Shown here: positions 32,034 to 40,221 of the stretch, piece after piece
Numbering within the stretch: position 1 is the stretch's first letter
Layout: the number at the start of each line of letters is the position of its first letter
NCBI GenBank assembly: GCA_016720065.1
Contig: JADJXY010000002.1
Location: forward strand, 1,439,001-1,503,000
Origin: Betaproteobacteria bacterium
Lineage (GTDB): Bacteria; Pseudomonadota; Gammaproteobacteria; Burkholderiales; Rhodocyclaceae
DNA: 64,000 nt
Direction of reading: 5' to 3'
Position numbers and translations under genes: made by a program
The notes under the pieces: generated by a model
The model's input: the letters and a program-made list of their open reading frames with translations, nothing else
Told to the model about the DNA's origin: nothing
The model's database searches: none

Positions 32034-33298
32034 CGGAAGTCGAAATGCTCAAAATGGATTCGTTCAATGGGGACACTACGGTCAAGCAGAATCCGGGAAA
32101 CAGCGTCGATCAAGCCCGGTGGACCGCAGACGTAGCACTCGTGGTTGACCAGTGCTTCAGCTCCTGGCAATAACCGGTTCAGATTCGGCACTCCCGTTCC
32201 CGTAGCCTCCGCCTGCAGGGCAAGTCCGGGGCTGTTTGCCGATAATTTGCTCAGTTCATCGAGATAGGCGGCATCCTGCTCGTCGCGATACAAATAGATC
32301 AGGGTCGTTGGCGTCTCGACCGGTTGCTGCCGCAGAAAGCCGATAAACGGCGTAATCCCGATACCCCCCGCCACCCACAACAGCGGGCGAGATGGCAAAG
32401 CCTTCAGGAATTCGCCAAAGGGGCCATGTACCCGGGCGGAAACGCCGGGTTCCAGGCGCTGCATGCGTCGAGTACAGTCGCCCAGAGCCTTCACCCCGAT
32501 ACGCAGCTCGTGCTCAAGCCCAATGCCACTGATGGTAAATGGATGAAATTCGCCACAGCCTTGATAGCTTGGCCCCCGAAAGAATGCCGTCAGGATGAAT
32601 TGCCCCGGCACGGCATCGACCGGCATGGCCAATGGTTTCAGCGAAACCTCAACCATCGACTGCGCCACCGAGCGCACTGAAGTCACGATATAGGGCTTTG
32701 CAGCAGTTCCGAGGTCGACACGCAGCAGACGCCAGAACAGGAGCAGGACGGCGGCAGCCAGGGCAAGCAAGCCCCCGGCGCTAATCCCGAGTTGCAGGAC
32801 ATGGATAAAGCCGATCAAGACGCCCAGCCCAAGCAAGCCGTGCAGCCATCGCCAGGTACTGTAGGCAAGGCGGCTCATGAAGGTCGTGGCCAGACCCAGC
32901 ATCAGGAAGATCAATCCAGCCCAGCCCAGCCAGACCGGCCAGTTTTCCGAAAACGGCGAGATGACTTGCCATGCCAGTTCAGGCGACTCGGCCCAACCGG
33001 CGGCGGCCAAGGCCAGTGGGTGCAACAGCAGCAACAGGTAAGCCGCCATGCCGGTTTGGTGATGCCAGGCGGTAATTCGCTCCAGTCCGCCCAGACTACT
33101 GGCCAGGCGAACCTCGCGCACCATCAGCAGCAAATTGAATAAAAGCAGACCTGCCCCCGCCCAGCCCAGGACGATCCCGACCGCACGCCAGAAAGGCAGC
33201 CCTTCGGGGAATGCCCAAAAGACAGGCGCCCCCACGAAGAGCCAAAGCAGGGTCGGCAGCGACAGGGTACGCAGGCGAGACATTGAGGATTCCGCCAT
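32030..33298 (-). CDS. ferric reductase-like transmembrane flavoprotein
   Basis: The 422-residue protein has about six membrane helices (residues 10-185) with heme-ligand candidates HH (TAWHHQTG), HPL and H (GFIHVLQ). A ferredoxin-reductase module follows with FAD-binding HPFTISGI and NAD-binding GGIGITPFIGFLR and CGPPGL. It transfers electrons from NAD(P)H across the membrane, probably to the b5 protein. ATG 33283 is an alternative start; neither start has a strong ribosome site. It is fourth in the putative ECF-controlled operon. Confidence 0.87.
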   Translation of the reverse strand: MAESSMSRLRTLSLPTLLWLFVGAPVFWAFPEGLPFWRAVGIVLGWAGAGLLLFNLLLMVREVRLASSLGGLERITAWHHQTGMAAYLLLLLHPLALAAAGWAESPELAWQVISPFSENWPVWLGWAGLIFLMLGLATTFMSRLAYSTWRWLHGLLGLGVLIGFIHVLQLGISAGGLLALAAAVLLLFWRLLRVDLGTAAKPYIVTSVRSVAQSMVEVSLKPLAMPVDAVPGQFILTAFFRGPSYQGCGEFHPFTISGIGLEHELRIGVKALGDCTRRMQRLEPGVSARVHGPFGEFLKALPSRPLLWVAGGIGITPFIGFLRQQPVETPTTLIYLYRDEQDAAYLDELSKLSANSPGLALQAEATGTGVPNLNRLLPGAEALVNHECYVCGPPGLIDAVSRILLDRSVPIERIHFEHFDFR

Positions 33299-33310
33299 GG
33301 TTTCGTTGCT

Positions 33311-33610
33311 TTAGCTCGCCGGCTTCAGATGCTCGCAGATATCGCGCCCACCGGTTGGCATTGCCGAGCCCTTCTCCTTGGCCCGTTGCTCCATCAGGCG
33401 GTGATGTTCTTGCTGGTAGGCCCGGCATTCATCAAGCGTCTTGAAGCCACGGACGCGCGCCTGGTGTTCGACGCGCTCCTCCGGGGTCATGAATTGCCAA
33501 CCCCGGGTATTGTCTTCACTGGCCCGCCAAGGGCCGCGAGCCTCGGCGGTAAATGCTGAGACCAGCAGCAACGCGCCGGATAATGTCATCAACAATCTAT
33601 GCGATCTCAT
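33311..33610 (-). CDS. small exported hypothetical protein
   Basis: The 99-residue protein has a clear signal peptide (MRSHRLLMTLSGALLLVSAF, cleavage near TAEARG). A charged mature part follows with MTPEERVEHQARVRGFKTL and one C-terminal Cys (DICEHL). The helical, His/Glu-rich mature region resembles small periplasmic metal- or stress-related proteins but no family is assigned. It lies 12 bases before the ferric reductase. Confidence 0.65.
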   Translation of the reverse strand: MRSHRLLMTLSGALLLVSAFTAEARGPWRASEDNTRGWQFMTPEERVEHQARVRGFKTLDECRAYQQEHHRLMEQRAKEKGSAMPTGGRDICEHLKPAS

Positions 33611-33643
33611 GGGCAGCCTCCCTGCGCCAGCGTTATCGGTATT

Positions 33644-34039
33644 TCAGGCCGGGTCCTTGCCCTGCTCCTGCTCGGCCTCGAAGAGCATGGTCGCCAAGGC
33701 GTTCAGCCCTTCCTTTTCAGCCGCCTCCGATATTTCTTCCAGACGGGCACCCGCATCGATCAGACGTGCCGTTTCACAGGCCGGCGGCAGCCCTTGACGG
33801 AACTCCTTGAGGCGCTCGGCCAGTGCGCCGGTGACTCGTGCCGAGTTGTCGAGGTGGCCGTCTTCAGCCCCTTCCTCACAGGCCTCGAACAAGGCCCCAG
33901 CCAAGGCATGCAAGCCTTCATCGGTGGCACAGGCTGCAATCTCTTCCGCTGACGCTCCTCTGGCGATGGCGGCGGCGGTCTTGCTGTCATTGGGCAGCGT
34001 TCCTTCGAAGGACGCCAGAATCTGTTTGATCAGTTCCAT
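33644..34039 (-). CDS. hypothetical protein with internal duplication (131 aa)
   Basis: An acidic, helical cytosolic protein. Residues about 13-56 and 83-127 are repeats: LPNDSKTAAAIARGASAEEI...DEGLHALAGALFEA aligns with LPPACETARLIDAGARLEEI...KEGLNALATMLFEA. A ribosome-site-like GAGGAGACTGAA precedes the ATG. No known family is recognised. It lies in the operon between fmdE and the exported 99-aa protein. Confidence 0.65.
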   Translation of the reverse strand: MELIKQILASFEGTLPNDSKTAAAIARGASAEEIAACATDEGLHALAGALFEACEEGAEDGHLDNSARVTGALAERLKEFRQGLPPACETARLIDAGARLEEISEAAEKEGLNALATMLFEAEQEQGKDPA

Positions 34040-34081
34040 TTCAGTCTCCTCTTGTGATTGGCCAGCACCATCATGATGCGC

Positions 34082-34678
34082 TCAATAACCGGAACAAGGA
34101 ATGCAAACGGGCTGACCATCCCTGGTTCGCACATAGCGCTCGAACACATACTCGCCACAGGCACTGCATTTGGTTTTATTGAAGGAGCCTTTCACCGGCG
34201 TAAATTTGAAATCGGGCTTGTCTTCGACCTTGAAAACGAAGTCATCCGCCTGCTCATAGACCCAGTTGATGATCTCGTCGCGCGCCTCGGCGGGAATCAG
34301 CGAGGGCTCCATGCCCTGCTTGCGGAACGCGAAGAACGGGAATTTGCCCATGGCATCGATGAATTCCGGTTTCAGCGAGAAACGGACCGCACCTTTGGCC
34401 GGGTGATAGAAAACGGCGGCCAACTTGCCATAGAAGGTTTTGGCGATCATCACCTTGCCATAAGTCGCCCCGGTCGCGACCTGGAGACCGTCCATCAGGC
34501 AGGTTTGCGGGTGACCTTCGCCGAGTTCCGGGAAGACAAAGAAGCCGTGGTCCTTTTCGCGCTCGACGCCGAGTTTTTCCATAGCCAGCCGTGCCATCCG
34601 GTAGCCGAGTGGCATGAATGGACATTGGTGACCGTGAAATTCAAAAGCCCATTCGGGGGGAATGAAGGGGGTTGTCAT
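34082..34678 (-). CDS. FmdE-family protein with C-terminal zinc finger
   Basis: The 198-residue protein has an FmdE domain (FEFHGHQCPFMPLGYRM, GLQVATGATYGK) and a C-terminal CSACGEYVFERYV...CIPC zinc ribbon. The family is named after formylmethanofuran dehydrogenase subunit E, but most members are stand-alone and uncharacterised; the HGHxCP motif binds metal. It is the first gene after the putative ECF promoter at 34711-34739, with GGAGACGATC before the ATG, and probably leads the operon down to the atpD fragment. Confidence 0.85.
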   Translation of the reverse strand: MTTPFIPPEWAFEFHGHQCPFMPLGYRMARLAMEKLGVEREKDHGFFVFPELGEGHPQTCLMDGLQVATGATYGKVMIAKTFYGKLAAVFYHPAKGAVRFSLKPEFIDAMGKFPFFAFRKQGMEPSLIPAEARDEIINWVYEQADDFVFKVEDKPDFKFTPVKGSFNKTKCSACGEYVFERYVRTRDGQPVCIPCSGY

Positions 34679-34710
34679 GATCGTCTCCTGGAAAAGGTGC
34701 TCTTGCTTGT

Positions 34711-34739
34711 GAAGACGACACTACCCAGGAAAAGATGCA
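34711..34739 (-). promoter_or_regulatory. putative ECF-type promoter upstream of fmdE operon
   Basis: Read on the minus strand, TGCATC is followed after exactly 16 bases by CGTCTTC, then ACAAGC. The same two blocks with the same spacing lie before the thiolase operon (38041-38069). The layout fits an ECF sigma promoter (-35 and -10), about 32 bases upstream of the fmdE ATG. Confidence 0.6.
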
Positions 34740-34829
34740 GGCTGATTCAGCTTTCGTAAGCCGGCTGCAGCACGATATTCACTTTACGGCAGACCAAAGT
34801 GGGCATAATCACTGCATCGAAACAACCGA

Positions 34830-35771
34830 TCACCGCAGATCACATCGGCCGCTGCGAGAGAAGTGGATACCTTGCGGCTCGTCGCTATGCAATTCAGCCT
34901 GAAAGGTGACATGTTGAATCCCTTCATGCTCGGCGATTTCAGTTAAGCCGAGCAGTATCCCGGGCCAGTCGAACAGATTGGCGATACGGACATGCGCGGT
35001 AAGCGCCATCTTTTCCGAGGCAATTGGCCAGACATGCAGATCGTGGATTTCCTTTACGCCCTGGACCCCTGCCAACTCCCGCCCCAATTCGTCGAGATCG
35101 ATATGGAAGGGCACGCCGTCCAGCGTCCCGTGCAAGGCTTCCTTCAGCAGCCGCACGCTCGATGAAAGGATGAGGCCGCCGATCAGCAGCGAAAGCAGCG
35201 GATCGATCGGCGTCCAGTTCGTGAAGTAGATGACTGCCCCGGCCACAATCGCCGCCACCGAACCCAGCACATCGCCCATGACGTGCAGCAGCGCACCACG
35301 GACATTGAGATTCTGCTCACCCCGGGAAAGAATCCAGGCAACCCCCAGATTCACCAGCAAGCCGATGATCGCCACGATCCCGACCGTAGCGCCATCGATA
35401 CTGGCCGGTGATTGCAGGCGCTGCCACGCTTCGACGCCAATGCCGAAAACCACGGCCAGCATGGAGAGCGCATTGACCAGCGCAGCCAGCAGTTCGGCCT
35501 TGCCCAGCCCATAGCTATGGCGCCGGCTCGGCGGCAACGAAGCCAGCCAGGCAGCCAGCGCCGACAAACCGAGCGCCGCACCATCGGTCACCATGTGACC
35601 GGCATCGGCCAGCAGGGCCAGCGAACCGGCCCGCCATCCCGACAGCATCTCGACCACGGCATAGCCCAGCGTCAGTATCAGTGCGATCACCAAGCTTCGA
35701 CCAGCGGCGCGATGGGTATGGGCGTGTTCATGTTCATGATCGTGGTCGTGCTCAACCGGGCTTGTGGCCAT
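34830..35771 (-). CDS. cation diffusion facilitator (CzcD/DmeF-like)
   Basis: The 313-residue protein has a His-rich N-terminus (HDHDHEHEHAHTH) and six membrane helices with CDF motifs DAGHMVTDG and HVMGDVLGS. The C-terminal cytosolic domain (IHDLHVWPIASEKMALTAHV) is present. It exports divalent metal such as Zn, Co or Cd by proton exchange. ATG 35771 overlaps the TAA of the TSUP gene by one base. It is the last gene of the thiolase operon. Confidence 0.92.
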   Translation of the reverse strand: MATSPVEHDHDHEHEHAHTHRAAGRSLVIALILTLGYAVVEMLSGWRAGSLALLADAGHMVTDGAALGLSALAAWLASLPPSRRHSYGLGKAELLAALVNALSMLAVVFGIGVEAWQRLQSPASIDGATVGIVAIIGLLVNLGVAWILSRGEQNLNVRGALLHVMGDVLGSVAAIVAGAVIYFTNWTPIDPLLSLLIGGLILSSSVRLLKEALHGTLDGVPFHIDLDELGRELAGVQGVKEIHDLHVWPIASEKMALTAHVRIANLFDWPGILLGLTEIAEHEGIQHVTFQAELHSDEPQGIHFSRSGRCDLR

Positions 35772-36514
35772 TACAGGAGACTCCAGGCAGTTTTGATGGC
35801 CACGGCGACCAGAACGAGGGCAATGACGCGTTTGAGTTGCTCGGCCCGTAGTTTCTCGCTCGCCAGCCAGGCACCCAGCCCGGCCCCGATGGCGGTGGCG
35901 ACGACGGTGGTGGCCAATAGGTCAGGACTAATTTCGGCGACTTGCACGTGCGCCAGAAAACCGGAGAGCGAGGCAAAGATCACCACGAAGGAGGCGCTGG
36001 CCGAGGCTCGCTTTGGCTCCAGGCCGGAGGCGACCAAGGCCGGCACGATGATGTTCCCGCCGCCCACCCCGAGCAGCCCGCCAACAAAGCCGGCGACGGC
36101 ACCGACGGGAGTACCGAGAAGCAGGCCGGAATGCGCGGAATGCGGCACCGACCGGGGCTTTGGACGGTAGAACCACATCATGCTGCTGGCAAACAACAGG
36201 AAGCCGACAAACAGCCACAAGAGCATGGCGCGATCCATCCCCTGCCCGACGCGAACCCCGAGCGGCGACGCCAGCACCGCAACCAGCAGCATCGGCACGA
36301 CCAGTTTCCAAGCGACCAAGCCCTTGCGCACGAAGGTGAACGAGGCAATGCTCATGCCTATCGTATTGAGGAGCAAGGCCGTGGCCATGGCTGAATGCAG
36401 TTCCACGCCAAGGGCAAGAAAGACCGGGATCAGCACGAATGCGGCGCCCACCCCGGCCATCGACAGGACCGTCGTCAAAACCAGCGTGACCACAGCAGCA
36501 ATCAGCAACGTCAC
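35771..36514 (-). CDS. TSUP-family (TauE/SafE) membrane transporter
   Basis: The 247-residue protein has about eight membrane helices. Each half carries the family glycine motif (LSMAGVGAAFVLIPVFLALG; FVGGLLGVGGGNIIVPALV). TSUP proteins move sulfite, sulfonates or related anions; substrate unknown here. It lies between DUF2789 and the CDF gene in a probable ECF-controlled operon. Confidence 0.88.
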   Translation of the reverse strand: MTLLIAAVVTLVLTTVLSMAGVGAAFVLIPVFLALGVELHSAMATALLLNTIGMSIASFTFVRKGLVAWKLVVPMLLVAVLASPLGVRVGQGMDRAMLLWLFVGFLLFASSMMWFYRPKPRSVPHSAHSGLLLGTPVGAVAGFVGGLLGVGGGNIIVPALVASGLEPKRASASASFVVIFASLSGFLAHVQVAEISPDLLATTVVATAIGAGLGAWLASEKLRAEQLKRVIALVLVAVAIKTAWSLL

Positions 36515-36540
36515 GACGCGCCCCTCAATGCCTGCTCATC

Positions 36541-36774
36541 TCAGGCACGCAGACGGTTATCCAACGTATCGACCAGTTCCGCCCAGTCGGCATCATCGGC
36601 AATTTCTTCGCGCAGAAATTGCGCCTGCGCCGTATTCCAGAAAGAGGCATCTGCCAATCGAATCGCGCCATCCAGCGGGCGATGGCTGGCAATGAACTGC
36701 TCGATGGCAGGGGCTTCATCCGGCAATCCCAGTTGGCGAAAAAGTTCGCTCAATTGATGTACGGGTGCTTCCAT
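36541..36774 (-). CDS. DUF2789 family protein
   Basis: The 77-residue acidic helical protein begins MEAPVHQLSELFRQLGLPDE, with FWNTAQAQFLREEIADDADW near the end, the typical DUF2789 pattern. GGAGTCCAATC precedes ATG 36774; the longer upstream frame is only a shadow of the thiolase gene. It lies 11 bases after the thiolase stop. Function of the family is unknown. Confidence 0.8.
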   Translation of the reverse strand: MEAPVHQLSELFRQLGLPDEAPAIEQFIASHRPLDGAIRLADASFWNTAQAQFLREEIADDADWAELVDTLDNRLRA

Positions 36775-36785
36775 GATTGGACTCC

Positions 36786-37970
36786 TCAAAGCATTTCCAG
36801 CGCCAGGGCGATGCCTTGGCCGCCACCGATGCATAGCGTCACGATGCCACGCTTCAGGCCATCGCGTTGCATCGAGTGCAGCAGCCGCGTCGTCAGCACG
36901 GCGCCCGAAGCGCCGTTGGGATGACCGTGGGCGATGGCGCCACCCTCGACGTTGACCACCTCCGGCGCCAGCCCGAGTTCGCGGGTACAGGCAATGGCAA
37001 TCGCGGCAAAGGCTTCGTTGATTTCGGCGCGATCGACGTCGCTGACTTGCCAACCGGCCCGCGCCAGCGCCTGACGCACCGCCGGCACCGGACCGATACC
37101 GAAAAATCCCGGCTCAACGGCGGCCACGCCGTAGGCGACCAATCTCGCCATCGGCTGCAAACCGTTGGCCTCGGCAAAACCACGCTCGGCAACGATCATC
37201 GCCGCCGCCCCGCTATTCAGCCCCGGCGCATTGCCGGCCGTTATGCTGCCCTCCTTGCGAAAGGCCGGCTTGAGCTTGGCCAGGGAATCCGCTGTGGTTT
37301 CCGGTCGGTTGTGCTCGTCCTTGCCGAACTGTTCCGGCCCTTTGCGCCCCTTGATTTCTACCGAGATAATTTCCGCCGCGAACTTCCCGGCAGCCTGCGC
37401 CGCCGAAAAACTCAATTGCGAACGCAGCGCCCAAGCATCCTGATCCGCGCGGCTGATACCGTACTTACTAACCAGATCTTCGGTATGCCAACCCGAGTGC
37501 TGTCCGGAGAAGGCATCGTTCAGGCCATCCAGCAACATGCTGTCGAGCAGCGGCACATCGCCCATGCGGGCGCCCCAGCGGCCCTGCGGCAGCAGGTAGG
37601 GGGCCATGTCCATATTTTCCATGCCGCCGGCGATGGCGCACTTGAGAAAGCCCGCCCAGACCTCCTGGGCCGCACTGACAATCCCCTGGGCGCCGGAGCC
37701 GCAGACCCGATTGACGGCCAGGGCCGGAACCTCGACCGGCAACCCGGCCTGAATGCCGGCCTGCCGGGCAGGGTTCATCTTGCTGCCGGCCTGGATCACC
37801 TGGCCCATGACCAGCGTTTCAATTTTTTCCGCAGCCAGTCCGGAACGCTTCAGGGTTTCGCGGATGACCGTCGCACCGAGTTCAGTCGCTGGCGTCGATT
37901 TCAGACTGCCAGCATAGGTGCCGATAGGGGTACGAACGAGATTACACAGGACAACGTCGATTGCGCTCAT
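36786..37970 (-). CDS. acetyl-CoA acetyltransferase (thiolase)
   Basis: The 394-residue thiolase has the nucleophilic Cys in NRVCGSGAQG, His in GGAIAHGHPNGASGA and the second Cys in LCIGGGQG. It condenses or cleaves acyl-CoA, acetoacetyl-CoA being the likely substrate. GGAGGTTCTCATC precedes ATG 37970. It is the first gene after the putative ECF promoter at 38041-38069, an unusual partner for metal transport genes. Confidence 0.92.
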   Translation of the reverse strand: MSAIDVVLCNLVRTPIGTYAGSLKSTPATELGATVIRETLKRSGLAAEKIETLVMGQVIQAGSKMNPARQAGIQAGLPVEVPALAVNRVCGSGAQGIVSAAQEVWAGFLKCAIAGGMENMDMAPYLLPQGRWGARMGDVPLLDSMLLDGLNDAFSGQHSGWHTEDLVSKYGISRADQDAWALRSQLSFSAAQAAGKFAAEIISVEIKGRKGPEQFGKDEHNRPETTADSLAKLKPAFRKEGSITAGNAPGLNSGAAAMIVAERGFAEANGLQPMARLVAYGVAAVEPGFFGIGPVPAVRQALARAGWQVSDVDRAEINEAFAAIAIACTRELGLAPEVVNVEGGAIAHGHPNGASGAVLTTRLLHSMQRDGLKRGIVTLCIGGGQGIALALEML

Positions 37971-38040
37971 GATGAGAACCTCCACAAGGATGAATCATTC
38001 GTCTGGTCAGCCGGCCCAAGCCGGACTGCCGCTCACTTGT

Positions 38041-38069
38041 GAAGACGAACGCCGCATGAAAAAGATGCA
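38041..38069 (-). promoter_or_regulatory. putative ECF-type promoter upstream of thiolase operon
   Basis: Read on the minus strand, TGCATC, 16 bases, then CGTCTTCACAAG. It matches the fmdE promoter in both blocks and in spacing, and also shares the T-rich tract after the -35. It lies just downstream of the ECF sigma gene and about 70 bases upstream of the thiolase ATG. Confidence 0.6.
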
Positions 38070-38149
38070 GCAAAATCGGTTTTTCTGCCGGAGATGATGA
38101 TTGCTACGGTCAACCCGAATTTTGGGCAAAAAATAGAATTTCGCCAGCG

Positions 38150-38707
38150 TTACTTGTCCGGCGAGTCCGTCAGAGGGGGCCGCGGAACGAAGCAGCAAAC
38201 ATCGCCCTTGTCGTCGAACGTGACCTGGCAAGCGCAGACCAACTGCTCGCGCAGTCGCTGCCGGGCCCTCTGGATTCTGGATTTTGCCCCCGGCAGGGAA
38301 ATGCCGAGATGTTCAGCCAGGGCCTGCTGCGAATTTCCTTCAATGTCGCAGAAAGTGATTGCCAGCCGGTCATCGGCCGACAGTTCGGAGAGCACCCTCG
38401 GCAGGCATTGGCTCAAAGCGTCGACCGTGGGCGCTTCATCGAGCAACACCTCGGGAACATCGCCGGGCAGCGGCACATGCTCGTGGGTATGCCGAAAACG
38501 GTCGGCCACGATATTCCGGGCGACCTGGAAGAGCCATGCCCTGGGATTTTCGATGATGCAAAACTGCGTATCCTGTCGTAACGCCCGGATGAAGACTTCC
38601 TGCAACAGGTCGTCAGCTTCGTCGACCAAGCCGGAACGGTGGCGCAAAAAACCGTGCAATTCAGCCTCATGGGCCTCCCAGGCGGTGAGCAGGCAGGGCA
38701 CGCCCAT
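38150..38707 (-). CDS. ECF sigma factor with Cys-rich C-terminus (SigZ-like)
   Basis: The 185-residue protein has sigma-70 region 2 (EADDLLQEVFIRALRQD...NPRAWLFQVARNIVADRFR, split) and region 4 (LAITFCDIEGNSQQALAEHLGISL). A tail CACQVTFDDKGDVCCF carries four Cys that could sense metal or redox, as in SigZ-like proteins. No separate anti-sigma gene is adjacent, so the Cys tail may act as the sensor. ATG 38707 lies one base past the osmC stop. Likely target promoters lie at 38041-38069 and 34711-34739. Confidence 0.88.
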   Translation of the reverse strand: MGVPCLLTAWEAHEAELHGFLRHRSGLVDEADDLLQEVFIRALRQDTQFCIIENPRAWLFQVARNIVADRFRHTHEHVPLPGDVPEVLLDEAPTVDALSQCLPRVLSELSADDRLAITFCDIEGNSQQALAEHLGISLPGAKSRIQRARQRLREQLVCACQVTFDDKGDVCCFVPRPPLTDSPDK

Positions 38708-38708
38708 A

Positions 38709-39119
38709 CTAGTCCGGCAGCCCACGGCGCAGGGTCCCGGTCAGCTCGCAGCCGGCCGAAACCGTATTGAAAACCGTCCCGTATTTCTTGAGATTTTCAT
38801 GCAGCAACTCAAGCCGCCGATCAGGTTCATCACTGTCGACCCAGACGGTGTATTCAATACGCGCCATCTTCGGCGGCGCATCCTGCCGCCAGCCATGAAT
38901 GCGCACCGCCACACCCCGGAATTCGAACTTGAGCATCGGCGTAACGCGCTCGATACCCTTCAGCATGCAGGCCGATAGCGCAGCGAGCAGCAATTCGGCC
39001 GGATTGAACGCATCCTCCCGACCGTCGAGATTGGTATCGAGCGCCACCTCGGCGCACTTGGTGGTCGCCACGCTGCCCTGTGCTGATAGCCGCTGGGCGA
39101 AGACTTCGTACTCAAGCAT
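38709..39119 (-). CDS. OsmC-family peroxiredoxin-like protein
   Basis: The 136-residue protein has the OsmC fold with two expected Cys: one in LLAALSACMLKGIERV and one in TVSAGCELTGTL. OsmC/Ohr proteins reduce organic hydroperoxides using paired thiols. It lies 37 bases after acr3 and immediately before the ECF sigma gene, so it is probably in the ars transcript. An in-frame extension to 39218 overlaps acr3 and is not used. Confidence 0.86.
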   Translation of the reverse strand: MLEYEVFAQRLSAQGSVATTKCAEVALDTNLDGREDAFNPAELLLAALSACMLKGIERVTPMLKFEFRGVAVRIHGWRQDAPPKMARIEYTVWVDSDEPDRRLELLHENLKKYGTVFNTVSAGCELTGTLRRGLPD

Positions 39120-39156
39120 GATCAAACCCCGGTCGATTGGAAGGACGCGTCGATTA

Positions 39157-40209
39157 TCAAGCAGTTTCGGTCGGGAAAAACCGTTTCTTGAACCACAGCG
39201 AAAGGCTGACCAGCGCAATCATGACCGGTACTTCGACCAACGGGCCAATCACTGCTGCGAAAGCGGCACCGGAATTGATGCCGTAGACAGCGATCGCCAC
39301 CGCAATGGCCAGCTCGAAGTTATTGCTGGCAGCGGTGAAGGACAGCGTGGTGCACTTTTTGTAGTTCGCCCCAACCCGCTTGCTCATGTAGAACGAGAAC
39401 AGGAACATGATCACGAAGTAAATCAGCAACGGGATGGCGATGCGCACGACGTCGAGGGGAATGCTGACAATCAGTTGGCCCTTGAGGCTGAACATGACGA
39501 CGATGGTGAATAGCAATGCGACCAGGGTAATCGGACCGATTTTCGGTACGAAGTGCGTGTGATACCACTCCTTGGTCACGTAGCGCAGCATGATGACGCG
39601 GGTCAGGACGCCGGCAACGCAAGGAATGCCAAGGTAGATGAAGACGCTTTCGGCGATCTGGCCGATCGAGACATCGACCACCATGCCGCTCAGCCCGAAC
39701 ATCGGCGGCAACACGGTGACGAAGAACCAGGCATAGATACTGAAAAACAGTACCTGGAAGATCGAGTTGAAGGCAACCAGACCAGCCGCGTACTCGGTCG
39801 AACCCTTGGCTATTTCGTTCCAGACAATGACCATGGCGATGCAGCGGGCCAGCCCGATCAGGATCAGGCCGACCATGTATTCCGGCTTGTCCGGCAGGAA
39901 GATGATGGCCAGCGCGAACATCAAGATCGGCCCGAGGATCCAGTTCTGCACCAGCGACAGGCCGAGTACCTTCTTGTCTTTGAAGACGTCGGGCAATTCC
40001 TCATAACGCACCTTGGCGAAGGGCGGGTACATCATCAGGATCAGGCCCAGCGCAATCGGGATATTGGTCGTCCCGACCTGGAAGCGGTTGATGAAGGCCT
40101 CGGTACCCGGCACCAAATAGCCCAGGCCGATGCCCAGCGCCATCGCGGCGAAGATCCAGACCGTCAGGTAGCGGTCGAGAAAGGATAGTTTTTTGGTAAC
40201 TTCACTCAT
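39157..40209 (-). CDS. acr3: Acr3-family arsenite efflux transporter
   Basis: The 350-residue protein has about ten membrane helices and the conserved Cys in GLARCIAMVIVWNEIAKG, which is required for As(III) transport in the family. A second conserved segment, ASNNFELAIAVAIAVYG, is present. It exports arsenite and is probably energised by the ArsA pump upstream. It lies 12 bases after arsA. Confidence 0.93.
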   Translation of the reverse strand: MSEVTKKLSFLDRYLTVWIFAAMALGIGLGYLVPGTEAFINRFQVGTTNIPIALGLILMMYPPFAKVRYEELPDVFKDKKVLGLSLVQNWILGPILMFALAIIFLPDKPEYMVGLILIGLARCIAMVIVWNEIAKGSTEYAAGLVAFNSIFQVLFFSIYAWFFVTVLPPMFGLSGMVVDVSIGQIAESVFIYLGIPCVAGVLTRVIMLRYVTKEWYHTHFVPKIGPITLVALLFTIVVMFSLKGQLIVSIPLDVVRIAIPLLIYFVIMFLFSFYMSKRVGANYKKCTTLSFTAASNNFELAIAVAIAVYGINSGAAFAAVIGPLVEVPVMIALVSLSLWFKKRFFPTETA

Positions 40210-40221
40210 GATTTATCTCGA

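Noticed and set aside
35412..36170. 252-codon plus-strand frame opposite the CDF and TSUP genes
   Set aside because: Its His/Gln-rich sequence is the antisense of membrane helices; no ribosome site.
38150..38707. Possible downstream anti-sigma partner for the ECF sigma gene
   Set aside because: The neighbours are osmC and thiolase; neither has a zinc anti-sigma motif or membrane segment.
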